64,000 bases of DNA. Source: Paraglaciecola sp. L3A3. Its GTDB lineage: Bacteria; Pseudomonadota; Gammaproteobacteria; Enterobacterales; Alteromonadaceae. Under the pieces are notes generated by a model. It saw only the letters and a program-made list of their open reading frames with translations. It ran no database searches and was not told where the DNA came from. The position numbers and the translations under genes were made by a program. The stretch spans positions 5,005,501 to 5,069,500 of the forward strand of contig NZ_CP047023.1 of assembly GCF_009796765.1 (NCBI RefSeq). The letters run 5' to 3'. This document shows positions 27,185-37,295 of this stretch, in pieces. Each line of letters opens with the position of its first letter. The first letter of the stretch is position 1.

Positions 27185-27619
27185 GTGAATTTATTACTGA
27201 TAAATGGTCCGAATCTCAATATGTTAGGTAAACGTGAACCTGAAACTTATGGTTCACAGAGTCTCGAACAAATTAATGATGAGATAAACCTATATGCCGA
27301 AACTCTCGGCATCTCAGTTACTCATGTGCAGTCAAATGCTGAACATGTATTAATTGATACTATCCATAGTGCGTTTCAAAAGATCGACTTTATTGTAATT
27401 AATCCTGGAGCATTCACTCATACCAGTGTTGCTTTGCGAGATGCCCTGTTAAGTGTTTCGATTCCCTTTATTGAGGTGCATTTATCGAACGTACATGCAA
27501 GAGAACCTTTTAGACAACATTCATATTTATCGGATGTGGCGCAAGGTGTGATTTGTGGCTTAGGTTCACAAGGTTACAAATTTGCTATCGCTGCCGCGAA
27601 AAATTTTTTAAAGAAATAA
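27185..27619 (+). CDS. aroQ: Type II 3-dehydroquinate dehydratase
   Basis: 144 residues from a GTG start. It converts 3-dehydroquinate to 3-dehydroshikimate in the shikimate pathway. [20 protein letters not shown] holds the catalytic arginine and tyrosine (R17, Y22); [16 protein letters not shown] and [14 protein letters not shown] carry the substrate-binding residues and catalytic His. It stands 45 bases before accB, the conserved aroQ-accB-accC order of gammaproteobacteria. Confidence 0.96.
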   Translation: MNLLLINGPNLNMLGKREPETYGSQSLEQINDEINLYAETLGISVTHVQSNAEHVLIDTIHSAFQKIDFIVINPGAFTHTSVALRDALLSVSIPFIEVHLSNVHAREPFRQHSYLSDVAQGVICGLGSQGYKFAIAAAKNFLKK

Positions 27620-27664
27620 AATCAACAACACTCAGTAGTTGATGACTAGATTAGAGAGAGAATA

Positions 27665-28117
27665 ATGGATATACGTAAAATAAAAAAACTGATTGAGCTG
27701 GTGGAAGAGTCTGGCATATCTGAATTAGAAATTACCGAAGGTGAAGAATCGGTTCGCATCCATCGCGGTGGCGCTGCCAGTCAAATGATGGCTCCTATGC
27801 AATATGCAGCTCCACAACAACAAGTTGCGGCACCAGCACCTGTTGCTGCGGTTGAAGCCCCAGCTGCTGCCCCGGCAATCACTGGCCATGTTATGAATTC
27901 TCCTATGGTTGGTACTTTTTATCGTTCATCTTCTCCTGAAGCAAAACCTTTTGTTGAAGTGGGACAAAAAGTTAATGTGGGTGATACCTTGTGTATTATC
28001 GAAGCAATGAAAATGATGAATCAAATTGAAGCTGATAAATCAGGTGTTGTGACACAAATTTTAGTGGACAACCAAGAGCCAGTAGAATTTGATCAACCTA
28101 TGTTTGTGATTGAATAA
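27665..28117 (+). CDS. accB: Biotin carboxyl carrier protein AccB
   Basis: 150 residues. N-terminal helix region ([22 protein letters not shown]), an Ala/Pro-rich flexible linker (about 37-72), and the C-terminal biotinyl domain with E-A-M-K116-M, where K116 is biotinylated. It carries CO2 between AccC and the carboxyltransferase in malonyl-CoA synthesis. Preceded by AGAGAGA and followed after 13 bases by accC in the same operon. Confidence 0.97.
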   Translation: MDIRKIKKLIELVEESGISELEITEGEESVRIHRGGAASQMMAPMQYAAPQQQVAAPAPVAAVEAPAAAPAITGHVMNSPMVGTFYRSSSPEAKPFVEVGQKVNVGDTLCIIEAMKMMNQIEADKSGVVTQILVDNQEPVEFDQPMFVIE

Positions 28118-28130
28118 AAGGCGTATGACT

Positions 28131-29480
28131 ATGCTTAAAAAAGTCCTTATCGCAAACCGTGGTGAAATTGCTTTACGCATATTACGTGCATGTAAAGAAT
28201 TAGGCATTAAAACTGTAGCTGTGCACTCAACTGCAGATGAAACGCTTAAACATGTATTGTTAGCTGATGAAACAATTTGTATTGGTAAAGCTTCCGCCAC
28301 TGAAAGTTATCTTAATATTCCACGAATAATTGCTGCTGCAGAAGTAACAGATGCCGACGGTATTCACCCAGGTTATGGCTTTTTGGCAGAAAACGCAGAC
28401 TTTGCTGACGCCATAGAAAAAAGCGGGTTTGTGTTTATTGGCCCTACAGCCGAAACCATTAATTTAATGGGTGACAAAGTTTCAGCGATTAGATCGATGA
28501 AAGCTGCTGGTGTGCCATGTGTGCCTGGTTCTGACGGCCCATTAGGCCCTGATGAAGAGCGTAATAAAGAATTAGCTCGAGGCATTGGTTATCCCATCAT
28601 AGTGAAAGCTGCTGGTGGTGGTGGTGGTCGTGGTATGCGTGTGGTCCGTAGTGAAGAAGAATTAATTTCGTCCATCGCTATGACTAAAAGTGAAGCCGGC
28701 GCAGCCTTTAACAATGACGTAGTTTACATGGAGAAATTCCTAGAAAACCCACGTCATGTCGAAATTCAAATTTTAGCGGATGGTCAAGGTAACGCGATTC
28801 ATTTAGGTGAGCGTGATTGTTCAATGCAAAGACGTCATCAAAAAGTAGTTGAAGAAGCCCCAGCACCAGGTATCACTCCTGAAATGCGTGCAAAAATTGG
28901 CGCAAGATGTTGCCAAGCATGTGTTGAAATTGGTTATCGCGGCGCAGGTACCTTTGAGTTCTTATTCGAAAATGATGAGTTCTATTTCATTGAAATGAAT
29001 ACCCGTATTCAGGTTGAACATCCAGTATCAGAAATGATTACAGGTGTAGATTTAATCAAAGAACAACTACGTATTGCTTCGGGTCAAAAACTGACTATCA
29101 GTCAAGACGATATAGTGGTAAAAGGTTTTGCAATCGAATGTCGTATTAACGCAGAGGATTCAAAAACCTTTATCCCAAGTCCTGGACAGATCACTAAATT
29201 TCACGCTCCTGGCGGTTTAGGTGTGAGATGGGATTCGCATATCTATGCTGGTTATACTGTACCTCCATATTATGACTCTATGATAGGCAAATTAATCACT
29301 TATGGTGAAACTCGCGATGTTGCCATTGCCAGAATGCGCCATGCCTTAGATGAGTTAGTGATTGGTGGCATCAAAACTAATGTTGATTTGCAAAAGAGCA
29401 TTATGGCCGATGAGGCTTTTGCTGCTGGTGGCGCTAATATTCATTACCTAGAGAAAAAATTAGGCATGGATGGCCATTAG
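28131..29480 (+). CDS. accC: Biotin carboxylase AccC
   Basis: 449 residues from the ATG at 28131 ([17 protein letters not shown]), the same length as E. coli AccC; AAAAGGCG precedes it. ATP-grasp enzyme that carboxylates biotin on Acc[11 protein letters not shown], the glycine-rich lid [12 protein letters not shown], catalytic [15 protein letters not shown] and the C-terminal barrel-sandwich part are complete. Second gene of accBC; the fatty acid synthesis operon ends here before the convergent chemoreceptor gene. Confidence 0.97.
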   Translation: MLKKVLIANRGEIALRILRACKELGIKTVAVHSTADETLKHVLLADETICIGKASATESYLNIPRIIAAAEVTDADGIHPGYGFLAENADFADAIEKSGFVFIGPTAETINLMGDKVSAIRSMKAAGVPCVPGSDGPLGPDEERNKELARGIGYPIIVKAAGGGGGRGMRVVRSEEELISSIAMTKSEAGAAFNNDVVYMEKFLENPRHVEIQILADGQGNAIHLGERDCSMQRRHQKVVEEAPAPGITPEMRAKIGARCCQACVEIGYRGAGTFEFLFENDEFYFIEMNTRIQVEHPVSEMITGVDLIKEQLRIASGQKLTISQDDIVVKGFAIECRINAEDSKTFIPSPGQITKFHAPGGLGVRWDSHIYAGYTVPPYYDSMIGKLITYGETRDVAIARMRHALDELVIGGIKTNVDLQKSIMADEAFAAGGANIHYLEKKLGMDGH

Positions 29481-29534
29481 TTACTTTGTTAACTAATTAA
29501 GGTTATTTAAAACAGGGGCTTAAACGCCCCTTTT

Positions 29535-30839
29535 TTATAGTTGTCGTTTTATTACTTCAACCACTTCTTTTGTGCCTGTACTAATTTCATTAATTGCGTT
29601 ACCTGTTTGTTCAACTAACCCCATTCCAGCTTTTGAGCTTTCTACAACTATTTCCATTAATTTCACAGCTTCAGACGCAAGATTATTATTTTCTTTCACC
29701 ACGTTATCTATTTCAGCGGTAGATTTACTGGTTCTCGCTGCTAACTGACGAACTTCATCGGCCACTACAGCAAAACCTCTACCTTGCTCACCAGCTCTAG
29801 CTGCTTCTATTGCCGCATTTAAAGCCAATAAATTAGTTTGATCTGCTATTGCTGAAATCGTATTTACAATATTACTAATTTGTTCTGATTGATTGCTAAG
29901 AGAATTAATACTAGTGGCCGTTGTAGCTAAACCATTAGAAACTTGAGACATGGCAATAATTGCCTCATTTACTATACCTAAACCTTTTTGCGATATTTGG
30001 TCGGTATTCATTAAGGACTCAAATGCAATTTGGCTAGCTTTTTGTGAAGTTATAACAGTATCTGTGATATCGGTGGCAAACTTAACCACTGTAGTTATTT
30101 GCCCATCAGCATTAAAAATTGGATTGTAAGTTGCTTCTAGCCAAATTGGCTGCCCCGTTTTATCTAATCTTTTGAACTTACCAGATAAAAACTGCCCTTG
30201 GTTTAGGTTCTGCCACATTTCTCTGTATTGGCCAGAGTTAACATATTCAGGGGTGCAAAACATTTTATGATGATGTCCAACAAGTTCTGATTCGGTGTAA
30301 CCTGTAGTAGTTAAAAAATTATCGTTACATTTTAATATAGTACCATTTAAATCAAATTCTATTACAGCCATTGATCTTCGCACTGAGTTAACCATACTTT
30401 TTAACTCTTTCATATGAGTCACAGTATCGGTAACGTCAGAAGCAATTTTTATGACTTTTTCGACTTGTCCAGTACTATCAAAAACTGGGCAATAACTCGC
30501 AGCTAACCATATTTTTTTGCCCGATCTAGTAATACGTTCGAACTCTCCCTTCATCGCTTTACCACTGCCAAGGCTTAGCCAAAAATCCCTGTAATCAATG
30601 CTATTGATTAATTCAGGTGAGCAAAACATTTTGTGGTGATTACCTACGATTTGCTCAGAGCTATACTCCATAGTTTTTGCAAAATTTTCATTTGCCTTAA
30701 GAATATGACCACTGGGAGAAAACTCTATTATTGCCATAGAAGTAGACAAGGCATTTATCATCAAATTTTTAGCAGTCAGTTCACTTTCTTTTTTAAAAAG
30801 TTGGTTTTCTAGTTCTTTGTTTTTCTTCTGAAACCACAT
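29535..30839 (-). CDS. Cytosolic PAS-PAS chemoreceptor
   Basis: About 434 residues from ATG 30839 (MWFQKKNKE); the frame is open to 30935 but those residues do not resemble the family. A short coiled coil is followed by two near-duplicate PAS domains (about 45-140 and 165-260) sharing the words GHHHKMFC / GNHHKMFC and [17 protein letters not shown] / [17 protein letters not shown]. The methyl-accepting signalling hairpin has the tip [18 protein letters not shown]. There are no membrane segments and no HAMP, so it senses an internal cue such as redox state. It stops soon after the signalling domain. Confidence 0.9.
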   Translation of the reverse strand: MWFQKKNKELENQLFKKESELTAKNLMINALSTSMAIIEFSPSGHILKANENFAKTMEYSSEQIVGNHHKMFCSPELINSIDYRDFWLSLGSGKAMKGEFERITRSGKKIWLAASYCPVFDSTGQVEKVIKIASDVTDTVTHMKELKSMVNSVRRSMAVIEFDLNGTILKCNDNFLTTTGYTESELVGHHHKMFCTPEYVNSGQYREMWQNLNQGQFLSGKFKRLDKTGQPIWLEATYNPIFNADGQITTVVKFATDITDTVITSQKASQIAFESLMNTDQISQKGLGIVNEAIIAMSQVSNGLATTATSINSLSNQSEQISNIVNTISAIADQTNLLALNAAIEAARAGEQGRGFAVVADEVRQLAARTSKSTAEIDNVVKENNNLASEAVKLMEIVVESSKAGMGLVEQTGNAINEISTGTKEVVEVIKRQL

Positions 30840-31060
30840 TAAGTTTTTCTCACATAAAAAAGCATCCACCTTAACAGGTCGGATTTGTATTGGATATAAA
30901 ACCAAAGTAGTACTATTTGTATATTTTCTAGGCATTAATCCACTTAACGATTTTACATCTATTTAAAATTAACGGTTAAAAAAGAATGATCTGCTCTACA
31001 GATTATTATTCATTTAACTAGTGATATACTAACTGACAAATTATTAGCTCGAATATAAAG

Positions 31061-31939
31061 ATGCCTTGGATCCAACTTAAAATTAATCATCAAGCTGAAT
31101 ATGCCGAACAAATCGGTGATATGTTATCGGCAAATGGTGCACAAGCTGTTACTTTTGTCGATGCAAAAGACACTCCCATGTACGAACCCAAACCAGGTGA
31201 AGTAATGTTGTGGCCAGACACTCAAGTGGTGGGTTTATACGACGCCAATCACGATATGCAGCGAGTGATTTCTCAATTAGAAAAGTCAAAAATATTAGGT
31301 AAAAACTTCAACCACAAACTCGATCAATTAGAAGACAAAGATTGGGAAAGAGAGTGGATGGAAAACTTTCATCCAATGCAATTTGGTAAGCGTTTGTGGA
31401 TTTGCCCTAGTTGGCGCGACGTACCTGATCCAAATGCAGTAAACGTTATGCTCGACCCTGGTCTTGCCTTTGGTACAGGTACTCACCCAACCACTAGTTT
31501 ATGTTTAAGATGGTTAGACAACTTAGAATTAAGCCAATCTTTAGTAGTCGACTTTGGCTGTGGCTCAGGTATTTTGGGCATAGCGGCTTTAAAATTAGGA
31601 GCTAAACGAGTGGTAGGTATCGATATTGACCCTCAAGCCCTATTGGCTAGCCAAGACAACGCTAATCGTAATAATATAGGCCATATGATTGAGCTTTATT
31701 TACCCCAAGATCAACCCGTATTAGAAGCCGATGTAGTACTAGCCAATATTTTAGCTGCCCCTCTCAGAGAGTTAAGAGAAGTCATTACCGCTTATTGTAA
31801 ACCCGGCGGTAAATTAGTGTTGTCGGGTATTCTAGATAACCAAGCCGAAGAAATTAACCAATTGTATAGCCAAGACTTCGACATGGAACCGATAGAAATT
31901 GACGGAGAATGGGCCAGAGTGTCAGGGGTTAAACGTTAA
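31061..31939 (+). CDS. prmA: Ribosomal protein L11 methyltransferase PrmA
   Basis: 292 residues. It trimethylates L11 with SAM. N-terminal L11-recognition domain (about 1-60), linker, and a Rossmann methyltransferase with [34 protein letters not shown] and [16 protein letters not shown], all family signatures. Standard length. It is divergent from the chemoreceptor gene and separated from hemC by about 120 bases. The dusB-fis genes that follow prmA in many relatives are not here. Confidence 0.96.
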   Translation: MPWIQLKINHQAEYAEQIGDMLSANGAQAVTFVDAKDTPMYEPKPGEVMLWPDTQVVGLYDANHDMQRVISQLEKSKILGKNFNHKLDQLEDKDWEREWMENFHPMQFGKRLWICPSWRDVPDPNAVNVMLDPGLAFGTGTHPTTSLCLRWLDNLELSQSLVVDFGCGSGILGIAALKLGAKRVVGIDIDPQALLASQDNANRNNIGHMIELYLPQDQPVLEADVVLANILAAPLRELREVITAYCKPGGKLVLSGILDNQAEEINQLYSQDFDMEPIEIDGEWARVSGVKR

Positions 31940-32061
31940 GCACTTAAAAGCCTAATAACAAAACTCTTGCTTACATTTATTTGAGTTCAGGGCTTCACCG
32001 GACTCTTGAATTTTCTGTTAATATCAACAACAAATGTTGTCCCTGTAATTTTGGAATTTAG

Positions 32062-33000
32062 ATGTCAAAACGAACAATACGTATTGCTACCCGTAAGAGT
32101 GCACTCGCTCTGTGGCAAGCAGATTATGTAAAAGCCGCCTTGCTCAATGCTCATGCAGATTTACAAGTAGAGCTTGTACCCATGAGTACTCAAGGGGATA
32201 TCATTCTAGATACGCCACTGGCTAAAATTGGTGGTAAAGGTCTATTTATTAAAGAATTAGAAGTGGCCATGACAGAAGGTCGTGCCGACATAGCCGTGCA
32301 TTCGATGAAAGACGTGCCGGTTGAATTTCCTGAGGGGTTTGGTTTACATGCTATCTGCGAGCGCGAAAACCCTTTTGATGCATTTGTCTCGAATAACTTT
32401 GCTAGTTTAGATGCGCTACCTCAAAACGCCGTAGTAGGTACGTCAAGCCTTAGACGTCAATGCCAATTACGTAAGCGTAGACCAGATTTAGTGATCAAAG
32501 ATTTGCGCGGCAATGTGAATACCCGTTTAGCAAAGCTAGATGCCGGTGAGTACGACGCTATTGTTCTAGCAGCTGCAGGGTTAATTCGTTTAGGTATGCT
32601 TGGGCGTATTACTCACGAAATTCCTTTTGATGTGTCTTTGCCTGCTGTTGGCCAAGGGGCTGTGGGCATTGAATGCCGTAACGACGATCAAGAGCTAATT
32701 GCATTACTTGCACCATTGAATCATACCGAAACCTCAATTCGAGTTCGCGCCGAGCGCGCCATGAACGCTAAGTTAAATGGCGGCTGCCAAGTGCCTATTG
32801 GCAGTTTTGCGGTAATCAATAAAAATGCCAACAGTGAACAAGTTACCCTTAAAGGCTTAGTGGGTTCGGTAGATGGTCAAACTCTTTTGTATGCAGAACA
32901 AACTGGCAGTATCGAACAAGCCGAACAAATAGGTGAGCAAGTCGCAGATAAGTTACTTGCCCAAGGCGCAGGAGACATTCTTGCAGCCTTACATGACTAA
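32062..33000 (+). CDS. hemC: Porphobilinogen deaminase HemC
   Basis: 312 residues. It joins four porphobilinogens into hydroxymethylbilane in haem synthesis. [16 protein letters not shown], catalytic D84 (HSMKDVP), [11 protein letters not shown] and C242 ([10 protein letters not shown]), which carries the dipyrromethane cofactor, are all present. First gene of hemC-hemD-hemX-hemY, 36 bases before hemD. Confidence 0.97.
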   Translation: MSKRTIRIATRKSALALWQADYVKAALLNAHADLQVELVPMSTQGDIILDTPLAKIGGKGLFIKELEVAMTEGRADIAVHSMKDVPVEFPEGFGLHAICERENPFDAFVSNNFASLDALPQNAVVGTSSLRRQCQLRKRRPDLVIKDLRGNVNTRLAKLDAGEYDAIVLAAAGLIRLGMLGRITHEIPFDVSLPAVGQGAVGIECRNDDQELIALLAPLNHTETSIRVRAERAMNAKLNGGCQVPIGSFAVINKNANSEQVTLKGLVGSVDGQTLLYAEQTGSIEQAEQIGEQVADKLLAQGAGDILAALHD

Positions 33001-33036
33001 GATTAATTTAGGATGAGTAATTTAGGATAATAAGCA

Positions 33037-33768
33037 ATGTTTTTACTCCTTAGGCCGCAAGCAAAATGCCAAACAAGTGCTGCGGCTTTCCAGCAGGCAG
33101 GTTTAACTGCTGTGGCCTGCGGTTTAATTGATACTGTATTAGATCAACAAGCCGTGGCGCAGTTACCGGAAAAAATTCAATCTTTAGGTCGTGCTACTTA
33201 TAACGAACATTTAATTTTAGTTACTAGTACAGTGGCTGCCGAGCAATGTGTTTTATTCAAGCAGCAATGGCCAAACAATTGCCTATTTTTTGCAGTAGGC
33301 GAGAGCACTGGCAAGTTATTAACCCAAGGCGGCATCAATAATATTGTTCCCAAAGAAGCGCGAACTGAAGGTTTACTTGGCTTACCTGAGCTAAATAACA
33401 TAGAAAACAAAAGTGTTATTATTATGAAGGGGTACGGCGGGCGGGAGCTGTTGCGCGACACATTACTCAACCGTGCAGCACTGGTGCAAGAGTGGGAAGT
33501 ATATAAAAGACAACAAGTTGCTAAACCTTTGTCCACACAAGACTGGCAAGAGAGTCAAATTAGTTGCATTATTGCTACCAGTGGTGAAGTTATTCAAGCT
33601 GCGTTTGCTCGATTTGAGTCAACTTGGCTTAGCCAAGTGAAGTGGATTGTCGTGAGTGAGCGTATCGCCCAAATTGCATCTACACTTGGTGTAAAACAAA
33701 TAGAAATCAGCCGTGATGCTAGTGATCAGGCTCTTATCCAATGCGCACAAAACATGATGTTGCGCTAG
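33037..33768 (+). CDS. hemD: Uroporphyrinogen-III synthase HemD
   Basis: 243 residues, the family length. It closes hydroxymethylbilane to uroporphyrinogen III with inversion of ring D. The sequence of this family is weakly conserved; here LLRPQAKCQTSAAAFQQAG, LVTSTVAAEQCVLF, FFAVGESTG and CIIATSGEVIQAAF fit the two-domain HemD fold, and the position between hemC and hemX secures the call. Confidence 0.93.
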   Translation: MFLLLRPQAKCQTSAAAFQQAGLTAVACGLIDTVLDQQAVAQLPEKIQSLGRATYNEHLILVTSTVAAEQCVLFKQQWPNNCLFFAVGESTGKLLTQGGINNIVPKEARTEGLLGLPELNNIENKSVIIMKGYGGRELLRDTLLNRAALVQEWEVYKRQQVAKPLSTQDWQESQISCIIATSGEVIQAAFARFESTWLSQVKWIVVSERIAQIASTLGVKQIEISRDASDQALIQCAQNMMLR

Positions 33769-33787
33769 ACATTCTTTGGAGCTTTAA

Positions 33788-35077
33788 ATGGCAGATAGTC
33801 AGGACAAATTAACCCCAGAAGAGCAAAAAAAATTAGCGGAGTTGGAGCTACAAGTGGCTAAAGATAAATCAACAGAAAAGGTCAAAACCAGCCAAAAAGA
33901 AACTGTGGCAGTAAAAAAAGAAACTATCAGTACGCCGCCCAAAGAAACTCAAACAGCTAAATCAAGCAGCACAGCTCGCTCTCCAGCAACGGCTAAACAA
34001 AATAAAACTGGTGCTTTATGGTTTTTCACGGTTTTAAATTTACTTATACTGATTGCCATTATTGCTGCAGGTTATTGGGGCTGGATGCAATGGCAAACTC
34101 AAAAACAACAACAAACCGATTTGTTGACCAAGCAACAAACTCGCGTCCAGAGCCAACAAACTGAGATCAATCAATCTTTATCTGCCGCACGTGCCACCGA
34201 GAACTCACTATCTGCGCAAAACAAAGCTCTGCAAACGAGCATGCAAAGTGTGATTGACCAACTACAAATGACCAGCGAACAAGTGAGAGTCAATCAACAA
34301 AACTTGGCTGATGTATCCGGTCGTCGTCCTTCTGATTGGTTGTTAGCCGAAGCTGACTATTTAGTACGTATGGCTGGACGTAAGCTATGGTTAGAGAACG
34401 ATGTAAAAACTGCACTCATGATGCTGCAATCTGCCGATACTCGCTTACAAGATTTAGACGATCCAAGTTTATTACCTATACGTGAAAAGTTAGTCGCAGA
34501 CATGCAAAGCCTACAGCAAGTCAATCAAGTCTCTATTGATTCTATTGCCTTGTCGATTGGAGCATTAGCGCAGCAAGTTGATAGCTTACCGCTAGCCTTT
34601 TTTAAAAAACCAGTTGAACCCAATCAAACTGACGCAGCAAGTGAAGCTAACGATTGGCGTAGTAACTTGGCTCGTAACTGGCAACAAGTCACACAAGACT
34701 TTTTCAGTGTAAAACGTAAAACAGCCGAGATAAAACCTTTTATGTCAGACCAAGAACAATGGTTGTCTAAAGAGCAATTAAGATTTGCGCTGTTACAAGG
34801 GCAAGCAGCTGTATTGCGTGAAAATGCAGGTTTATATCAACAGTCGTTACAAACCGCCCAAGACCTAACTGCTGAATATTTTGATACCCAAAAAACAATG
34901 GTTAAACAATTTGTTACGAGCATAAAAGAATTACAAGCCACAGATATTAAGCGAGTTTATCCAGAACAATTTACTGCCGCTCCTTTGTTGCTTGACGTAT
35001 TAGAGCGCCGCTTAGATAGTCGCTTTACAACGCCAGTGACACAGGCCGCTGAGGAAACAGAGGCGGTACAACCATGA
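33788..35077 (+). CDS. hemX: HemX membrane protein
   Basis: 429 residues. A long polar N-terminal tail rich in Lys/Thr, one membrane segment (about 77-97, LWFFTVLNLLILIAIIAAGYW) and a coiled-coil, helical periplasmic domain. It is often annotated as a uroporphyrinogen-III C-methyltransferase, but it lacks any SAM-binding fold; its role with HemY at the membrane is not settled. The DWLLAEADYLVRMAGRKLWLEND stretch is the conserved family core. It overlaps hemY by ATGA. Confidence 0.92.
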   Translation: MADSQDKLTPEEQKKLAELELQVAKDKSTEKVKTSQKETVAVKKETISTPPKETQTAKSSSTARSPATAKQNKTGALWFFTVLNLLILIAIIAAGYWGWMQWQTQKQQQTDLLTKQQTRVQSQQTEINQSLSAARATENSLSAQNKALQTSMQSVIDQLQMTSEQVRVNQQNLADVSGRRPSDWLLAEADYLVRMAGRKLWLENDVKTALMMLQSADTRLQDLDDPSLLPIREKLVADMQSLQQVNQVSIDSIALSIGALAQQVDSLPLAFFKKPVEPNQTDAASEANDWRSNLARNWQQVTQDFFSVKRKTAEIKPFMSDQEQWLSKEQLRFALLQGQAAVLRENAGLYQQSLQTAQDLTAEYFDTQKTMVKQFVTSIKELQATDIKRVYPEQFTAAPLLLDVLERRLDSRFTTPVTQAAEETEAVQP

Positions 35078-36240
35078 TTAGAATATTTGTTGTACTGGTA
35101 TTACTGCTCATCGCACTCATGGTAGGCGCAATGGTGTTTGATGACCGCGGTTATGTGTTTGTCGAATTTAGTGGCTGGGTAGTAGAAATGAACGTGTTTT
35201 CATTGGCTATTTCGCTGATCTTTATTTTTGTCGGATTTTTATTGATCAACTGGTTAGTCAAAAATGCCTTAAGAGCCGCTTCTGGCTCTCGTAATTGGTT
35301 TGGTAATTGGGGAGCTCGTAAAAAACAAAAAGCCTTTACCAGTGGTTTAATTGCTTTAGCAGAAACCAATTATTTAACCGCTAAAAATCATTTAAGCAAA
35401 ATCGAAAATGAAGATTTTGACGGTATTAATCTATTGGCTGCTGCCGAAATAGAAATGCAACTAGGTCAATCACAGCAAGCACAAACTTATTGGCGTATGG
35501 CCAGTACCTATGAAAAATCAGCATTAGCAGCCAATCTTTGTTTAATTCGTTTTGCCTTAAACCAACAACAAAATGATGAAGCCCTGCAACTTATCGAAAC
35601 CTTGAACGCTAAACAAAAAGAACAAGCAACTGTGATAAAACTGTGGGCTCAAGCATTAGCTCAAGCTGGTAAGTGGCAAGTATTAAAAGGCAAACTCAAA
35701 ACTTGGAAAAAAGCCCTAGGTGAAGACTATCCGGCATTAATGCAACAAGCTTCAAAAGGTAGTTTTGCCGAAATAGCCAGCAAACAAGGAGCAGTCGAAC
35801 TTAAACAAAACTGGCTAGATCAGCCTAGAGCGACACGTAAAGATCCAGCACAACAAGCAGCTTATATTCAACAATTAATTGACCAAGGTATGTATGCCGA
35901 CGCCGAACAAGTATTAGTTGAACAACAAAAATCTGGACCTAATTCTTTGTTAGTTCCCTTGTTTAAACAAATTAAATTACCTAACCCAACCGCCTCTATT
36001 CGGTTATTAGAAAGTTGGATTAAACGAGACGAACTCAACGTCGACTTGTTATCGGCTTTAGCCCATGTGGCGAATGCTTCAGGTGACAAAGTCTTAGCTG
36101 AAAAAGCCTTAGGTAAAGCGATTAAATTAGCCAACCGTCAACAAGATTTATTATTGATGGCAGAAATTAAAGAATCGCAACATGACGATAGCCAAGCTCT
36201 ACAGTTATATAAACAAAGTTTGGCACAACAACCAAGGTAA
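35074..36240 (+). CDS. hemY: HemY TPR membrane protein
   Basis: 388 residues. Two membrane segments in the first 65 residues (FVVLVLLLIALMVGAMVF, FSLAISLIFIFVGFLLINWLV), then TPR-like helical repeats to the end. This is the gammaproteobacterial HemY of the hemCDXY operon, not the protoporphyrinogen oxidase of the same name in Bacillus. RKKQKAFTSGLIALAETNY is the typical start of the repeat region. Exact function unknown; probably a scaffold for haem synthesis. It overlaps hemX by four bases. Confidence 0.93.
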   Translation: MIRIFVVLVLLLIALMVGAMVFDDRGYVFVEFSGWVVEMNVFSLAISLIFIFVGFLLINWLVKNALRAASGSRNWFGNWGARKKQKAFTSGLIALAETNYLTAKNHLSKIENEDFDGINLLAAAEIEMQLGQSQQAQTYWRMASTYEKSALAANLCLIRFALNQQQNDEALQLIETLNAKQKEQATVIKLWAQALAQAGKWQVLKGKLKTWKKALGEDYPALMQQASKGSFAEIASKQGAVELKQNWLDQPRATRKDPAQQAAYIQQLIDQGMYADAEQVLVEQQKSGPNSLLVPLFKQIKLPNPTASIRLLESWIKRDELNVDLLSALAHVANASGDKVLAEKALGKAIKLANRQQDLLLMAEIKESQHDDSQALQLYKQSLAQQPR

Positions 36241-36248
36241 ACAGCCCA

Positions 36249-37247
36249 GTGAAATATTTTTGTATTTTGTTGCTTGTTTTTACAAGCTTAGCGCAAGCAA
36301 AGTCGACCGACAGCAACCCCAAAGCAGTATTCGAACTCATCACGTTAGGTGACAGCGGTGGTATACAAGACGGTAACCTGAGTGCCTTTTTGCTTAGGTC
36401 ACTAACAGAAAATAACTATGTAGCTTTAGATGCTGGCTCAATTGTTAATGGTATTGATGTTGCACTTCAAAACCAAGCCTTTGCACAACTACCAATTGCT
36501 AACGATCCTGAGTGGAACACAACAGGTGTTATTTTACGCCAACATGTAAAAGGTTATTTGATTAGTCATGGCCATTTAGATCATACCGCTGGCATGTTGA
36601 TTTCGTCGCCACAAGACAGTAATAAACCTATTTATGCCTTACCTTCAGTCAATCAAACCATGTTAGACACCTATTTTAATTGGCAAGCATGGGCTAACTT
36701 TACTGACAAAGGTATACAGCCGCAATTAAAAAAATACCAACTCATTGACCTAGTCCCTTCACAAACCATTGCCGTCAAAGATACCTCATTAAAAGTCACA
36801 GCATTAAGTTTGAGTCACCCATTAGAGTCCACTGTTTTTGTGATTGAACAAGGCAACGACCTATTTGTTTATTTTGGTGATACAGGGCCAGATGCTGTAG
36901 AAAAACAAGGCAAGCTTAAAGCCGTTTGGCAATATTTAGCCAAACAAATGCAAACTAAACAGCTCAGAGGTATAGTGATAGAAGTCTCTTTTCAGAATAA
37001 CCGCCCCGACAATTTATTGTTTGGTCACTTAACTCCTAAATGGTTAATAACCGAACTCAAACAATTCAGCTCATTATTAAACTCTGGTGCATCATTACAA
37101 GGTGCTAAAATAGTGATTAGCCATATTAAATACAGCCTAGCCAAAGGCCCAGATCCACGAGTCACAATCAAACAAGAATTAGCCCAAGGTAACAACTTAG
37201 GCATAGAATTTATTTTGGCTAAACAAGGGCAACGCTTACTATTTTAA
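36249..37247 (+). CDS. Class II cyclic-nucleotide phosphodiesterase-like metallohydrolase
   Basis: 332 residues from a GTG 8 bases after hemY. Signal peptide (YFCILLLVFTSLAQA), so periplasmic. Metallo-beta-lactamase fold with the metal motif H107-G-H109-L-D111-H112 (LISHGHLDHTAG) and further ligands in LSHPLES and YFGDTGPD. FELITLGDSGGIQDGNLSAF at the start and the C-terminal ISHIKYS match class II 3',5'-cyclic nucleotide phosphodiesterases (CpdP/PDE1 type). Hydrolysis of periplasmic cAMP is the likely activity; other cyclic esters are possible. Confidence 0.85.
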   Translation: MKYFCILLLVFTSLAQAKSTDSNPKAVFELITLGDSGGIQDGNLSAFLLRSLTENNYVALDAGSIVNGIDVALQNQAFAQLPIANDPEWNTTGVILRQHVKGYLISHGHLDHTAGMLISSPQDSNKPIYALPSVNQTMLDTYFNWQAWANFTDKGIQPQLKKYQLIDLVPSQTIAVKDTSLKVTALSLSHPLESTVFVIEQGNDLFVYFGDTGPDAVEKQGKLKAVWQYLAKQMQTKQLRGIVIEVSFQNNRPDNLLFGHLTPKWLITELKQFSSLLNSGASLQGAKIVISHIKYSLAKGPDPRVTIKQELAQGNNLGIEFILAKQGQRLLF

Positions 37248-37295
37248 ACTCAGTAACCTGAACTCTGAGTAAGCGTTTTACTGTTTAGTATCCAA

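Noticed and set aside
33788..35077. hemX as a true uroporphyrinogen-III methyltransferase
   Set aside because: No SAM-binding fold; only a membrane segment and coiled coil, so the enzymatic name is not used.
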